This document shows, piece after piece, positions 16,426-24,558 of a stretch of 64,000 nucleotides of DNA. A program made the translations under genes and the position numbers. Origin of the DNA: Streptomyces sp. NBC_01294 (GTDB lineage Bacteria; Actinomycetota; Actinomycetes; Streptomycetales; Streptomycetaceae); NCBI RefSeq assembly GCF_035917235.1, contig NZ_CP108423.1:1798001-1862000 (forward strand). Direction: 5' to 3'. The notes beneath the pieces were generated by a model. That model did not search any database. It was not told the origin of the DNA and worked only from the letters and a program-made list of their open reading frames with translations. Positions within the stretch are counted from its first letter, which is position 1, and every line of letters begins with the position of its first letter.

Positions 16426-17750
16426 GTGGTCAGGTCTACCACCGAGACGCCCGCGAGGCGGCGGGCGGTGGCCGCGGTCTCCTCGCCCACCGCCGCGACG
16501 AGCCGGATGTGGCCGCGGCCGCCGGACAGCAGGGCCAGGCGCAGCAGCTCGGCGCCCTGCCGCCGGTCCAGGCCGCGGTCGAAGCCGTCGGCCAGCACGG
16601 TCAGGGCCTGCTGCGCGGAGAGCAGTTCGGCGGCCGGGTCCATGGCGAGCACGCCCGGCCCGGTCAGCAGGACCAGCGCGAGCGCGAGGAAGCGGAGTTC
16701 GCCCGCGCCGAGGCGGGCCAGTTCCGTGGCGGGACGGGCGGGGCCGCGGTCCAGTACCGCCGTGACGGGGCCGCCCGCCGGGGCCCGGACGTCCAGCCCG
16801 GCGACGGGTCCCGCGCAGCCGGTGCGGGCGGCCCCGGCCAGCAGCGCGTGCCGGGTGCCGCATTCGTGGCGGGTCCGGCGCAGCACGTCGGCCAGGTTGG
16901 CGCAGTCGCCGAGCAGCCGGCCCTCCCCCCGCGGGACGGCCGCGCGCATCCGCTCCGGGCGGGGGTCGCACGGGAACACCGAGCGCAGGGCCACCACCGC
17001 CTGCTCGGCGGCGGCCAGCACCTGCCGCTGGCCGGCGGTGGATCCGGCGACGCGCAGCGGGAGCAGCGCCGTGCCGAGCCGGTCGTCGGGCAGCGGGGCC
17101 CTGGTGACGCCGATGGCGCCGCCGGTCAGCCAGGCGGCCTGGACCGAGCGCCGCCCGGGGTCGCGCAAGGCGGTGGCGAGCAGGATCTGCCCGTCCTGCG
17201 AGAGGCGTTCGCCGACGATCCGCAGCGTGGGCTCGGCCTGGACGGCGAGGTCGAGCCGGACCGGCCCGGCGGGGCCGTCGACTGTGCAGCCGAGGCGGAA
17301 TCCGCGTCGCCGCTGCGCGTCGGGGACGGCCCGGTCGGGGATGCGTGCGCGCGGGTCCGGGAAGGCCTCCTCCAGCGTGGCGCCGGATCCCAGCGCGGCC
17401 AGGGCCTCGTAGGCGGCCAGGGCCTGGGACTTGCCGCTGCCGCTCGGCCCGGCGAAGAGGGTGACGGGCCCGAGCGGGAAGGCCGCGGCGCGGTGCGGCC
17501 CGAAGGCGGAGAGCCGCAACTCGGTGAGCACGGGCCGCCGGTGCGGCTGCTGCCGCGCAGGTTCGGCGGCGGCATCGGCGGCGGCATCGGCCCGTACGGC
17601 GGAGGCGGGGGCGGCGGAGGCAGCGGCGGCGGAGGCCGTCGGGGCCCCGTCCGCCGGGTCGGCCTGGGCGGGAACGGCGAGGGGGTCGGCTAACGCGACG
17701 GCGGTGGCGGCGCTGATGCGCCCCACCGCCGCGTCCAGGGTGGCGTCCAT
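16422..17750 (-). CDS. P-loop ATPase of SMC/OLD-like type, coupled to MazG
   Basis: 442 residues. After an Ala-rich disordered leader (1-70) comes LTELRLSAFGPHRAAAFPLGPVTLFAGPSGSGKSQAL, a typical AAA/SMC-like N-terminus with P-loop GPSGSGKS at 101-108. Near the C-terminus LARLGAGELRFLALALVLLTGPGVLAMDPAAE looks like the signature (LGAGELRFLALA) plus Walker B of ABC/RecF-type ATPases. No endonuclease (TOPRIM) or transmembrane domain is seen. The gene overlaps the MazG-like gene by 4 bases. Start uncertain: there is no strong ribosome site and the leader is low-complexity. Function not known. Confidence 0.7.
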   Translation of the reverse strand: MDATLDAAVGRISAATAVALADPLAVPAQADPADGAPTASAAAASAAPASAVRADAAADAAAEPARQQPHRRPVLTELRLSAFGPHRAAAFPLGPVTLFAGPSGSGKSQALAAYEALAALGSGATLEEAFPDPRARIPDRAVPDAQRRRGFRLGCTVDGPAGPVRLDLAVQAEPTLRIVGERLSQDGQILLATALRDPGRRSVQAAWLTGGAIGVTRAPLPDDRLGTALLPLRVAGSTAGQRQVLAAAEQAVVALRSVFPCDPRPERMRAAVPRGEGRLLGDCANLADVLRRTRHECGTRHALLAGAARTGCAGPVAGLDVRAPAGGPVTAVLDRGPARPATELARLGAGELRFLALALVLLTGPGVLAMDPAAELLSAQQALTVLADGFDRGLDRRQGAELLRLALLSGGRGHIRLVAAVGEETAATARRLAGVSVVDLTT

Positions 17751-17817
17751 GCGCGGGACGGTACGGGCCGCCGGACCCCCCGTGGCTCCGGCGAACCGTT
17801 CCCTCGCGGCGACCTTC

Positions 17818-18213
17818 CTACGATCGGGGGACGGCCGCGGCCGCGATGCCCTCGACCTCGGTCCCCACGGGCGCCAGCAGGAAGACGTTCCGGTCCACCC
17901 GGTGCATCCCGCTGCCCAGCCCGAAGACGACGCCGCTGCTGAAGTCCAGGATCCGCTTGGCCACTTCGCTGTCCGCGCCGGTGAGGTCGAGCAGCACCGG
18001 GATCTGCGCGATCAGGTACTCCGCCACCTCCCGCGCGTCCGCGAAGATCTGAACTCTGATCACCACGAAGCGCCGCTGCTCCGCCGCGGACGCGCCGGGC
18101 ACCTTCGGGATCGTGCGGTGGTCCACCCGGGAGGGCCATTCGTTGCGGCTGCGCAGGGGGACCACCTGCGCGAGCCCCTCCCACTGTTCGTCGGTGACGT
18201 CGTACCTGCTCAC
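17818..18213 (-). CDS. SepF-like cell division protein
   Basis: 131 residues, GTG start. The SepF core is evident: RRFVVIRVQIFADAREVAEYLIAQIPVLLDLTGADSEVAKRILDFSSGVVFGLGSGMHRVDRNVFLLAP, the fold by which SepF dimerises and tethers FtsZ to the membrane. It lacks the N-terminal amphipathic membrane helix of the canonical SepF and is not next to ftsZ, so it is probably one of the additional SepF-like proteins of Streptomyces (SflA/SflB type). Which one cannot be decided here. It diverges from the iron-box-controlled DUF2470 gene. Confidence 0.85.
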   Translation of the reverse strand: MSRYDVTDEQWEGLAQVVPLRSRNEWPSRVDHRTIPKVPGASAAEQRRFVVIRVQIFADAREVAEYLIAQIPVLLDLTGADSEVAKRILDFSSGVVFGLGSGMHRVDRNVFLLAPVGTEVEGIAAAAVPRS

Positions 18214-18326
18214 CGGGCCGCCTCGGCCGCGCGCTTCATGTGCATCCCCCCATCCTCTCGCGTTTCACCCGTTCAGCCCAACAACGACACGAACCACGCC
18301 GGGTACTCTCGGAGACCGAGATAGGT

Positions 18327-18348
18327 TAGGTTAGGCATGCCTAACCTA
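18327..18348. promoter_or_regulatory. Iron box (DmdR/IdeR-type operator)
   Basis: A perfect 22-base palindrome, arms TAGGTTAGGCA and TGCCTAACCTA, preceded by another TTAGG copy. It closely follows the actinobacterial iron-box consensus (TTAGGTTAGGCTNNCCTAA). It ends 22 bases before the ATG of the DUF2470 gene, in a position to block transcription when iron is plentiful. Confidence 0.85.
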
Positions 18349-18370
18349 TTCGGACGATGGAGAGATCCGC

Positions 18371-19092
18371 ATGCGCCTGTTCGGTGCCCCCGCCACCCCG
18401 GCCGCCCGGCCCAGCGATGCCGAGCGAATCCGGTCGATCCTGACCGCCGCCCACTCCATGACCGTCGTCACCGACGGGCTGCGCACCGAGGTCCGGCACC
18501 TCGACGGCGCGGACCCGATGGGCCGGCTGCACCTGCACCCCGCCGAGCCCGGCGGCGAAGCCGAGTACCGGCCCGCGATCCGGCTGGAGTTCACCGACGT
18601 CGCCCCCACACCCGTACGGGACCGGGTGCGCGCCCGCGTCACCGTGCTGGGCCGCCTGCTGACCCCTACTCCGACGCGTCCGCCGGCTCCGGCGCCGACT
18701 CCACCTGCATGGAGTTCGACCGGGCCGTCCTCGAAACCCCGGACGGCCGCTCCCACGTCGGCCTCGAAGAGCTCGACGCGGCCTGCCCCGACCCGCTCGC
18801 CCCGTACGAGGCGGGCATGCTCACGCACCTCCTCGACGACCACCACGACCTCGTCACCCTGCTGCTGCGCCTGGTCCAGCCGCTGCCCACCGCCGCCGCG
18901 GTCGTCCGCGCGCTGCCGGTCGCCATGGACCGGTACGGGATCACCCTGCGACTGGAGGAGCGGCGCGGCCACCGCGACGTGCGGCTGCCCTTCCCCTCGC
19001 CCCTCGACGACATCGAGCAGGCGGGCACGCAGATCCAGGCGCTCTTCAGCGCGGCCCGGCGCCGCTCGCACCGCAACACGCTGCCGGCCTGA
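18371..19092 (+). pseudogene. DUF2470-domain protein gene with apparent one-base frameshift
   Basis: ATG 18371 has GGAGAG upstream and opens a frame encoding MRLFGAPATPAARPSDAERI ... RVRARVTVLGRLL, the N-terminal half of a Streptomyces DUF2470 protein. After 18662 the homology continues in the next frame (PYSDASAGSGADSTCMEF ... LTHLLDDHHDLVTLLLRLVQ ... PVAMDRYGITLRLEE), ending at TGA 19090-19092. One extra C in the run 18663-18666 would restore a single frame of about 240 residues. DUF2470 domains occur in heme/flavin split-barrel (HugZ-like) proteins and in actinobacterial iron-regulated proteins. The iron box just upstream supports an iron-related role. Unrepaired, translation would run out of frame into the next gene's frame. 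It may be a sequencing error, a real mutation or, less likely, recoding. Confidence 0.8.
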
Positions 19093-19150
19093 ACGGCCGG
19101 AGCGGGGAGGGCCCGGAATACGCGGCCGCGGACCCGCGTTGGGGACGATC

Positions 19151-20071
19151 ATGAAGGCCATCACGTACAGCGCATACGGAACTCCCGGCAGCCTCAAGCT
19201 CGTTGACGTACCGCAGCCCAAGGTGGGGCCGGGCGAGGTGCTCGTCCGCGTCAAGGCCGCGGGCGTCAACCCGGTGGACTGGAAGCTCGCCGCCGGATAC
19301 CTCGACCCGATCCTCGAAGTCCGCTACCCGGTCATACCCGGCTGGGACGTCGCCGGAGTCGTCGAGTCGGTCGGTCCGGACACCTTCGACTTCGCCGTCG
19401 GCGACGAGGTGTACGGGTACGTCCGCAAGGAGTGGGTGGAGCTCGGCACCTACGCCGAACTCGTCAGTGCCCCGGTCCGCACCCTGGCCCGCAAGCCCCG
19501 CGAGCTGACCTTCGAGCAGGCCGCGGGCCTTCCGCTGGCCGGTCTGACCGCCTACCAGTCGCTGACCCGAGCGGGCCTCAAGGCCGGGGAGAGCGTGCTC
19601 ATCCACTCCGCGGCGGGCGGCACCGGATCCTTCGGCGTGCAGATCGCGGTCGCGCTCGGCCTGCGCGTCATCGGCACGGCGGGCGCGCACAACCACGACT
19701 ACCTGCGCTCGCTCGGCGCCGAGCCGGTGCTGTACGGCGAGGGTCTGGCGGACCGGGTGCGCGAACTGGCCCCCGAAGGCGTCGACGCGGGCCTGGACTT
19801 CTACGGCGACGGCGTCATCGAGACGCTCCAGTCGCTGGTCAAGGAGCGCGACCGGGTGGTCTCCATCGCCGACTACGAGGCCGCGGCCAAGGGCGCCCAC
19901 CAGCTGTGGGTGCGCCCCGACACCGCCGACCTGACCTTCCTGGCGGAACTGGCCGACGCGGGCAGCCTCACGGTCAACGTGGAGCACGCCCTGCCGCTCG
20001 CCGAGGCGGCCAGGGCCTGGGAGCTCAGCGCCGCGGGCCGCACCCGCGGCAAGATCGTCCTGACGCTCTGA
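19151..20071 (+). CDS. NADP-dependent MDR oxidoreductase (quinone oxidoreductase-like)
   Basis: 306 residues from ATG 19151. Medium-chain reductase fold: MKAITYSAYGTPGSLKLVDVP at the N-terminus, VKAAGVNPVDWKLAAGY, PLAGLTAYQSLTRAGLKAGESVLIHSAAGGTGSFGVQIAVALG (NADP-binding, AAGGTG), and the C-terminal AWELSAAGRTRGKIVLTL. It lacks the structural-zinc Cys cluster, so it is of the zinc-free quinone oxidoreductase type. It lies 58 bases after the DUF2470 gene and may share its iron-regulated promoter (inference). Substrate unknown. Confidence 0.88.
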   Translation: MKAITYSAYGTPGSLKLVDVPQPKVGPGEVLVRVKAAGVNPVDWKLAAGYLDPILEVRYPVIPGWDVAGVVESVGPDTFDFAVGDEVYGYVRKEWVELGTYAELVSAPVRTLARKPRELTFEQAAGLPLAGLTAYQSLTRAGLKAGESVLIHSAAGGTGSFGVQIAVALGLRVIGTAGAHNHDYLRSLGAEPVLYGEGLADRVRELAPEGVDAGLDFYGDGVIETLQSLVKERDRVVSIADYEAAAKGAHQLWVRPDTADLTFLAELADAGSLTVNVEHALPLAEAARAWELSAAGRTRGKIVLTL

Positions 20072-20083
20072 GCGGACGGGAGC

Positions 20084-20112
20084 GTCCGCCGGAACACCGC
20101 GCTCCGGCGGAC
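20084..20112. terminator. Bidirectional terminator-like hairpin
   Basis: GTCCGCCGG and CCGGCGGAC form 9-base arms around an 11-base loop between two convergent genes (MDR oxidoreductase and ferredoxin). There is no T-run, as is common in Streptomyces. A 17-base CT-rich unit is duplicated just downstream (about 20144-20177). Confidence 0.5.
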
Positions 20113-20190
20113 CCGCCCTCCCCCTTCGGCCCCCTCTCCCCCTCGGGCCCCTCCCTCCTTCGGGCCCCTCCCTCCTTCGACCCCGCCCGC

Positions 20191-20544
20191 TCAGGACGTG
20201 ATCGGTGGCGCCGCCGGGCCCAGGGCCGGCCCGACCGCCCGCAGGGCCCCGGGGGTCCGCCCCTCGCCCCAGCCGATCTCCCGCCGGTAGCTGCCGAGCA
20301 GCCCGCGGCCCGCCAGCCCCGCCTCGTCCCGTACGGCCGGGTCCTCCGGCAGCGGCCGGGTCAGCGGGGACACGAACAGCGCGTCCACCGGGCAGTTGGC
20401 CTCGCACAGGAAACAGGTCTGGCAGTCCTCGTGCCGGGCGAGCAGCGGAATTCCCTGCGGCCCCCGCTCGAACACGTCCGTCGGACACACCTCGATGCAC
20501 TTGTCGCAGGCGATGCACCGGTCGTCCGAGATCAGCTCGATCAC
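20191..20544 (-). CDS. 2[4Fe-4S] ferredoxin, AprB-like
   Basis: 117 residues from GTG 20544, which overlaps the stop of the flavoprotein gene (GTGA). Two cluster motifs: CIACDKCIEVCP (residues about 10-21) and CQTCFLCEANCP (about 40-51), each CxxCxxCxxxCP, then a 50-residue tail without Cys (LTRPLPEDPAVRDEAGLAGR). The pairing with an AprA-type flavoprotein and the placement at the end of a sulfonate operon suggest it feeds or drains electrons of that flavoprotein in sulfur metabolism (inference). Confidence 0.85.
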   Translation of the reverse strand: MIELISDDRCIACDKCIEVCPTDVFERGPQGIPLLARHEDCQTCFLCEANCPVDALFVSPLTRPLPEDPAVRDEAGLAGRGLLGSYRREIGWGEGRTPGALRAVGPALGPAAPPITS

Positions 20545-22169
20545 CCCGCGCCCCCTGTGCTCCCCGTGCTCCCCGTACCCGCCAGGGCCGCGGGCCGGGT
20601 CCACACCCGGTCCAGACCGCCCACCACGATCCGGTGGTGCAACCTCGGGTCCCGGTCCGGGTGGTCCAGGCGCCTGGCCATCCCCCGGGACTCGGGCCGG
20701 GCGAGGGCGGCCGCGTACATCCACCGCGCGTGCGCCGTCATCGCGGCCGCCTGCCGGGCCTTGACCAGATCCGCTCCCTCACCGTGGAGCGTGGCCCGCA
20801 GCCGGGACCAGGCCGCGTCGAGGGTCCGCAGCGACGCAGCCGGCACGTCACCGCGGCGCAGGTAGTTCTTGTCGTACGGGAGGACCTCCGCCTGTACGAG
20901 TGCCACCGCCGCCCGGTGGCCGCCGGGCCCGGCCGGGCTCCCCGTCGGGCGCAGGCCCGCTCCGCCGGCGCCGGTGACGGGGCGGCGGGCGGCCCGGTCG
21001 CCGGAGCCGAGGGACAGGGCGTGTCCGGCGGCGCCCCGGCCGGCCCAGCTGCCCGAGGAGATGGCCCAGGCGGCGTTGTGGCTGCCGCCTCCGGTGAAGC
21101 CCCCGCAGATCTCCTCGCGGGTGGCCGCGTCCCCGGCCGCGTACAGCCCGGGGACGCCGGTGGCGCAGTCGTCGCCGGTGATCCGGATGCCGCCGGTGCC
21201 GCGGACCGTGCCCTCGGCGAGCAGGGTGACGGCGAAGCGGTCGGTGAAGGGGTCGATGCCGAGCCGGTCGAAGGTGAGGAAGAAGTTGGGCTGCGCGCGG
21301 CGCATCGCCGCCCGGGCCTCGTCGTCGGCGCGGTCGAGGCGCGCGTACACCTTGGCGCCCGTGAGGAGTTCGCGGGCGATGACCGAGCGGCCCCCCTGGC
21401 TCGCCGCGCCCTCCAGCACGCCGCCGTCCTCCTGGTAGAAGGTGGCGAAGGAGTAGAAGGCGGTCTTGGTGACCGAGGTGCCCTCGGGGGCGATCCCGTA
21501 GGCGTTGGAGAACTCCATGCCCGAGAGGTCCGCCCCGGCCTCGGCGGCGAACAGCGCGCCGTCGCCGGTGTTGGTGTTGGTGCCGAGGGCCCCGCTGAGG
21601 AAGGCGCAGCCGCCGGTGGCGAGGACCACGGCGCCGGCCAGGACCCGGTACGGCTCGTGGGCCTGGCGGCGGTATCCGGCGGCACCCGCGACGGCCCCGT
21701 CCGCGTCGGTGAGCAGCTCGGTCACCGGGCTGTGGTCGAGGATGCGGACCCCGGCGCGGCGGACCCGGATGCGCATCCGCCGCATGTACTCGGGCCCCTG
21801 GAGGCCGCCGCGCAGCGGCTGCCCGTCCGGGCCGGTCGGGAAGGGGTAACGGCCTGCGGTGGCCAGCTCGTTGACCCGGTCGTAGGTCTCGTCGAGGACC
21901 CGGGCCATCCAGCGCCGGTCGGCCAGGTGGCCGCCGAGGCCCTCGCGGCTCGCCATGGCCGCCTCGCGGGCGGCGGGCTCGGGCGGGACGTACCAGACCC
22001 CGGTGCCGCCGGCGGCCGTCGCGCCGCTCGTACCGCAGTAGCCCTTGTCCGCGAGGACGACCCGGGCCCCCGCCTCGGCGGCCTTGAGGGCGGCCCAGGT
22101 GGCGGCCGGGCCGCCGCCCACGACCAGCACGTCGGTGGTGAGCCCGGCGGGCCCGTTCGGCCCGGTCAT
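20541..22169 (-). CDS. FAD-dependent oxidoreductase of the fumarate reductase/AprA superfamily
   Basis: 542 residues from ATG 22169 (overlaps the LLM stop, ATGA). FAD-binding VLVVGGGPAATWAALKAAEAGARVVLADKG is followed by GTSGATAAGGTG, where succinate dehydrogenases have the flavinylated His (S-H-T); here that His is absent, so FAD is probably non-covalent as in AprA and NadB. Substrate-domain features include GGCAFLSGALGTNTNTGDGALFAAEAGADLSGMEFSN and the terminal GLYAAGDAATREEICGGFTGGGSHNAAWAISSG. The ferredoxin gene follows directly. Such flavoprotein plus 2[4Fe-4S] pairs resemble adenylylsulfate reductase AprBA; whether this one acts on APS, sulfite or an organic substrate is not decided by sequence. 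Confidence 0.85.
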   Translation of the reverse strand: MTGPNGPAGLTTDVLVVGGGPAATWAALKAAEAGARVVLADKGYCGTSGATAAGGTGVWYVPPEPAAREAAMASREGLGGHLADRRWMARVLDETYDRVNELATAGRYPFPTGPDGQPLRGGLQGPEYMRRMRIRVRRAGVRILDHSPVTELLTDADGAVAGAAGYRRQAHEPYRVLAGAVVLATGGCAFLSGALGTNTNTGDGALFAAEAGADLSGMEFSNAYGIAPEGTSVTKTAFYSFATFYQEDGGVLEGAASQGGRSVIARELLTGAKVYARLDRADDEARAAMRRAQPNFFLTFDRLGIDPFTDRFAVTLLAEGTVRGTGGIRITGDDCATGVPGLYAAGDAATREEICGGFTGGGSHNAAWAISSGSWAGRGAAGHALSLGSGDRAARRPVTGAGGAGLRPTGSPAGPGGHRAAVALVQAEVLPYDKNYLRRGDVPAASLRTLDAAWSRLRATLHGEGADLVKARQAAAMTAHARWMYAAALARPESRGMARRLDHPDRDPRLHHRIVVGGLDRVWTRPAALAGTGSTGSTGGAG

Positions 22170-23497
22170 CCGGTCTCCCCGGTGTGGCGGTTGGCCGGTC
22201 GGGCGAGGCCGTAGTTCTCGCGCAGGGTGCGGCCGGTGTACTCGGTGCGGAAGAGCCCGCGCCGCTGGAGGATCGGCACGACCTGGTCGACGAAGTCGGT
22301 CAGGCCCGTGGGCAGGACCGGTGCCATGATGTTGAACCCGTCGGCGGCCCCCTGGGTGAACCACTGCTCCAGCTGGTCGGCGATCTGCTCGGGGGTGCCG
22401 GCGAAGACGCGGTGGCCGCGGCCGGCGCCGAGGCGGGCAATCAGCTCGCGCAGGGTCAGGCCGTCGCGGCGGGCCAGTTCGGCGACGAGGGTGAAGCGGC
22501 TCTTGTTGCCGTTGATGTCCCGCTCCTCGGGCAGCTCGGGCAGCGGGCCGTCGAGGGGCAGTCCGGTGAGGTCCACATTGAGCATGCCGGAGAGCTGGGC
22601 GAGCCCGTACTCCGGCACCTGGAGGTCGGTGAGCTGCTGCTCCAGGGCCTTCGCCTCGGCCTCGGTGGACCCGATGACGGGCGCGATGCCGGGCAGGACG
22701 AGCAGGTCGCTCTCGACGCGGCCGTACCTGGCCAGACGGGACTTGAGGTCCTTGTAGAAGGTCTGGCCGTCGGCGAGGGTCTGCTGCGCGGTGAAGACGG
22801 CCTCGGCGTACTGGGCCGCGAACTCCTTGCCGTCCTCGGACGAGCCGGCCTGCACCAGCAGCGGGTGGCCCTGGGGCGAGCGCGGGACGTTGAGCGGGCC
22901 GGCTACGGAGAAGTGCTCGCCGCGGTGGGCGGCGGGGTGGAGCTTGTCGGTGTCGGCGTAGATGCCGCGCTCCTTGTCGAGGACGATCGCGTCGTCCTCC
23001 CAGCTGTCCCAGAGCTTGGTGGCGACGTCGAGGAACTCGCGGGCGCGCTCGTAGCGGACGCGGTGTTCCAGGTGCTCGTCGCGGTTGAAGTTGCGGGCCT
23101 CGTCGACCGTGCCGGAGGTGACGATGTTCCAGCCGGCGCGGCCGCCGCTGATGTGGTCGAGGGAGGCGAACTTCCGGGCGGTGTGGAAGGGCTCGTTGAA
23201 GGTCGTGGAGACGGTGGCGATGAGCCCGATGTGCTCCGTGACGGCGGCGATGGCGGACAGCAGGGTGAGCGGCTCGAAGCCGCCGAGGGCGTTGTAGCGG
23301 GCCTTGCCCCAGAGGGCGAGTCCGTCGGCGAAGAAGATGGAGTCGAGCCGTCCGCGCTCGGCGGTGCGGGCCAGTTCCTGGAAGTACCGCAGGTCGGTGA
23401 CCCGCTCGGGGCTGCTGTCGGGGTGGCGCCAGGCGGCGTCGTGGTGCCCGGCGTTCATGAGGAAGGCGTTGAGGTGGAGGGTCCGGGGTGCGGTCAT
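22166..23497 (-). CDS. LLM-class flavin-dependent monooxygenase (NtaA/SnaA/DmoA type)
   Basis: 443 residues. It has the long FMNH2-dependent monooxygenase form: TLHLNAFLMNAGHHDAAWRHPDSSPERV at the N-terminus, FDSIFFADGLALWG-like strand, TVSTTFNEPFHTARKFASLDHISGGRAGWNIVTSGTVDEARNF (signature of the NtaA/SnaA/SoxA/DszA group), and HPLLVQAGSSEDGKEFAAQYAEAVFT. These enzymes cleave C-S or C-N bonds with reduced flavin from a partner reductase; an SsuE-like reductase is in the same operon. The start context CAAGGACCCGTC-ATG is identical to that of the substrate-binding protein gene at 26422. Confidence 0.9.
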   Translation of the reverse strand: MTAPRTLHLNAFLMNAGHHDAAWRHPDSSPERVTDLRYFQELARTAERGRLDSIFFADGLALWGKARYNALGGFEPLTLLSAIAAVTEHIGLIATVSTTFNEPFHTARKFASLDHISGGRAGWNIVTSGTVDEARNFNRDEHLEHRVRYERAREFLDVATKLWDSWEDDAIVLDKERGIYADTDKLHPAAHRGEHFSVAGPLNVPRSPQGHPLLVQAGSSEDGKEFAAQYAEAVFTAQQTLADGQTFYKDLKSRLARYGRVESDLLVLPGIAPVIGSTEAEAKALEQQLTDLQVPEYGLAQLSGMLNVDLTGLPLDGPLPELPEERDINGNKSRFTLVAELARRDGLTLRELIARLGAGRGHRVFAGTPEQIADQLEQWFTQGAADGFNIMAPVLPTGLTDFVDQVVPILQRRGLFRTEYTGRTLRENYGLARPANRHTGETG

Positions 23498-23553
23498 GAC
23501 GGGTCCTTGTGTTCAGTGGCAGGGGGCGGGCGCGGGCGGGACGGGGCGGGCCG

Positions 23554-24558
23554 TCAGGCCGGGACGCGCCAGGTGCTGAGGCGGCGTTCGATCGTGACCA
23601 GCAGTTGGTTGAAGGCCAGGCCGATGGCGGAGATCGTGACGATGCCCGCGTACATCTGCGGGATCGCGAAGTTGAACTGCGAGGCGTTGATCAGGAAGCC
23701 GAGTCCCGCCTTGGCGCCGATCATCTCGGCGGCCACCAGGACGAGGATGGAGACGGCGCCGGCCAGCCGGATTCCGGTGAAGATGGCCGGTACCGAGGAC
23801 GGCAGGATCACCTTCTGGAACAGGCGCGGCGTGGAGAGGTCCATCGACCGGGCGAGCCGGATCAGGGTGGGGTCGGCGTTCCGGACGGCGCTGATGGTGT
23901 TGAGCAGGACGGGCCAGAGGCAGGCGTAGACGACGATCGACACCTTCGAGGTCTCGCCGATGCCGAGGAGCAGCACGAAGACCGGGAGCAGCGCGAGGGC
24001 CGCGGTGTTGCGGAAGACCTCCAGCAGCGGCCCGAGGAAGTCCGCGAGGGGCCGGTACCAGCCGATGAGCAGGCCGAGCGGGACGGCGACGGCCACGGCG
24101 ATGCCGAAGCCGCCGAAGGAGCGGACCAGGCTGGCCCTGGTGTGGTCGGCGAGCTGGCCGTCGCCGAGCAGCTCCCACCACGCCACGGCCACCTCGCTGA
24201 ACGGGGGCAGGAAGGTGGCGTCGACCAGGCCGGCGCGCGGAGCGATCTCCCAGAGGGCGATCAGGGCGAGGATCGCGGCGGTCCGGACGGCTACGGCCTT
24301 CAGGACGCGTACGACGGCCAGTGCGCCGGACTTCGTGCGGGCGAGGACGCGGGCGGGTGCCGGGGCCGGGTCGGATGCCGGATCCGGGTCGGGTGCCGCG
24401 GCCGGCGCCGGGGTGGTCGTTGCCGGGGTCTTGAGGACCGGGGCTCCGGCCGGGGCCGCCCCGGCAGCGGCCGGGTCGGCCGCCGCCTCGGGGACGGACC
24501 CGGCCGGGGCCGCGAGGCCCGTGGCCGCCAGGACGGTGGTGTCGGTTCCGGTGGTCAT
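23554..24558 (-). CDS. ssuC: Sulfonate-type ABC transporter permease (SsuC/TauC family)
   Basis: 334 residues. An unusual 80-residue Ala/Pro-rich, disordered N-terminal extension precedes a BPD_transp_1 permease with about six membrane segments (VAVRTAAILALIALWEIAPRAG; GIAVAVAVPLGLLIGWYRPLADF; ALLPVFVLLLGIGETSK and so on). The EAA-like cytoplasmic loop is around SMDLSTPRLFQKVILPSSVPAIFTGIRLAG. ATG 24558 overlaps the stop of the ATPase gene (ATGA). It imports the organosulfur substrate of the downstream monooxygenase by context. Confidence 0.9.
   Translation of the reverse strand: MTTGTDTTVLAATGLAAPAGSVPEAAADPAAAGAAPAGAPVLKTPATTTPAPAAAPDPDPASDPAPAPARVLARTKSGALAVVRVLKAVAVRTAAILALIALWEIAPRAGLVDATFLPPFSEVAVAWWELLGDGQLADHTRASLVRSFGGFGIAVAVAVPLGLLIGWYRPLADFLGPLLEVFRNTAALALLPVFVLLLGIGETSKVSIVVYACLWPVLLNTISAVRNADPTLIRLARSMDLSTPRLFQKVILPSSVPAIFTGIRLAGAVSILVLVAAEMIGAKAGLGFLINASQFNFAIPQMYAGIVTISAIGLAFNQLLVTIERRLSTWRVPA

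Noticed and set aside
18371-20071. A 566-codon open frame that would fuse the DUF2470 N-terminus to the MDR oxidoreductase.
   Set aside because: The middle section is the wrong frame of the DUF2470 C-terminal half (Pro/Arg/Thr-rich); the oxidoreductase has its own start at 19151.
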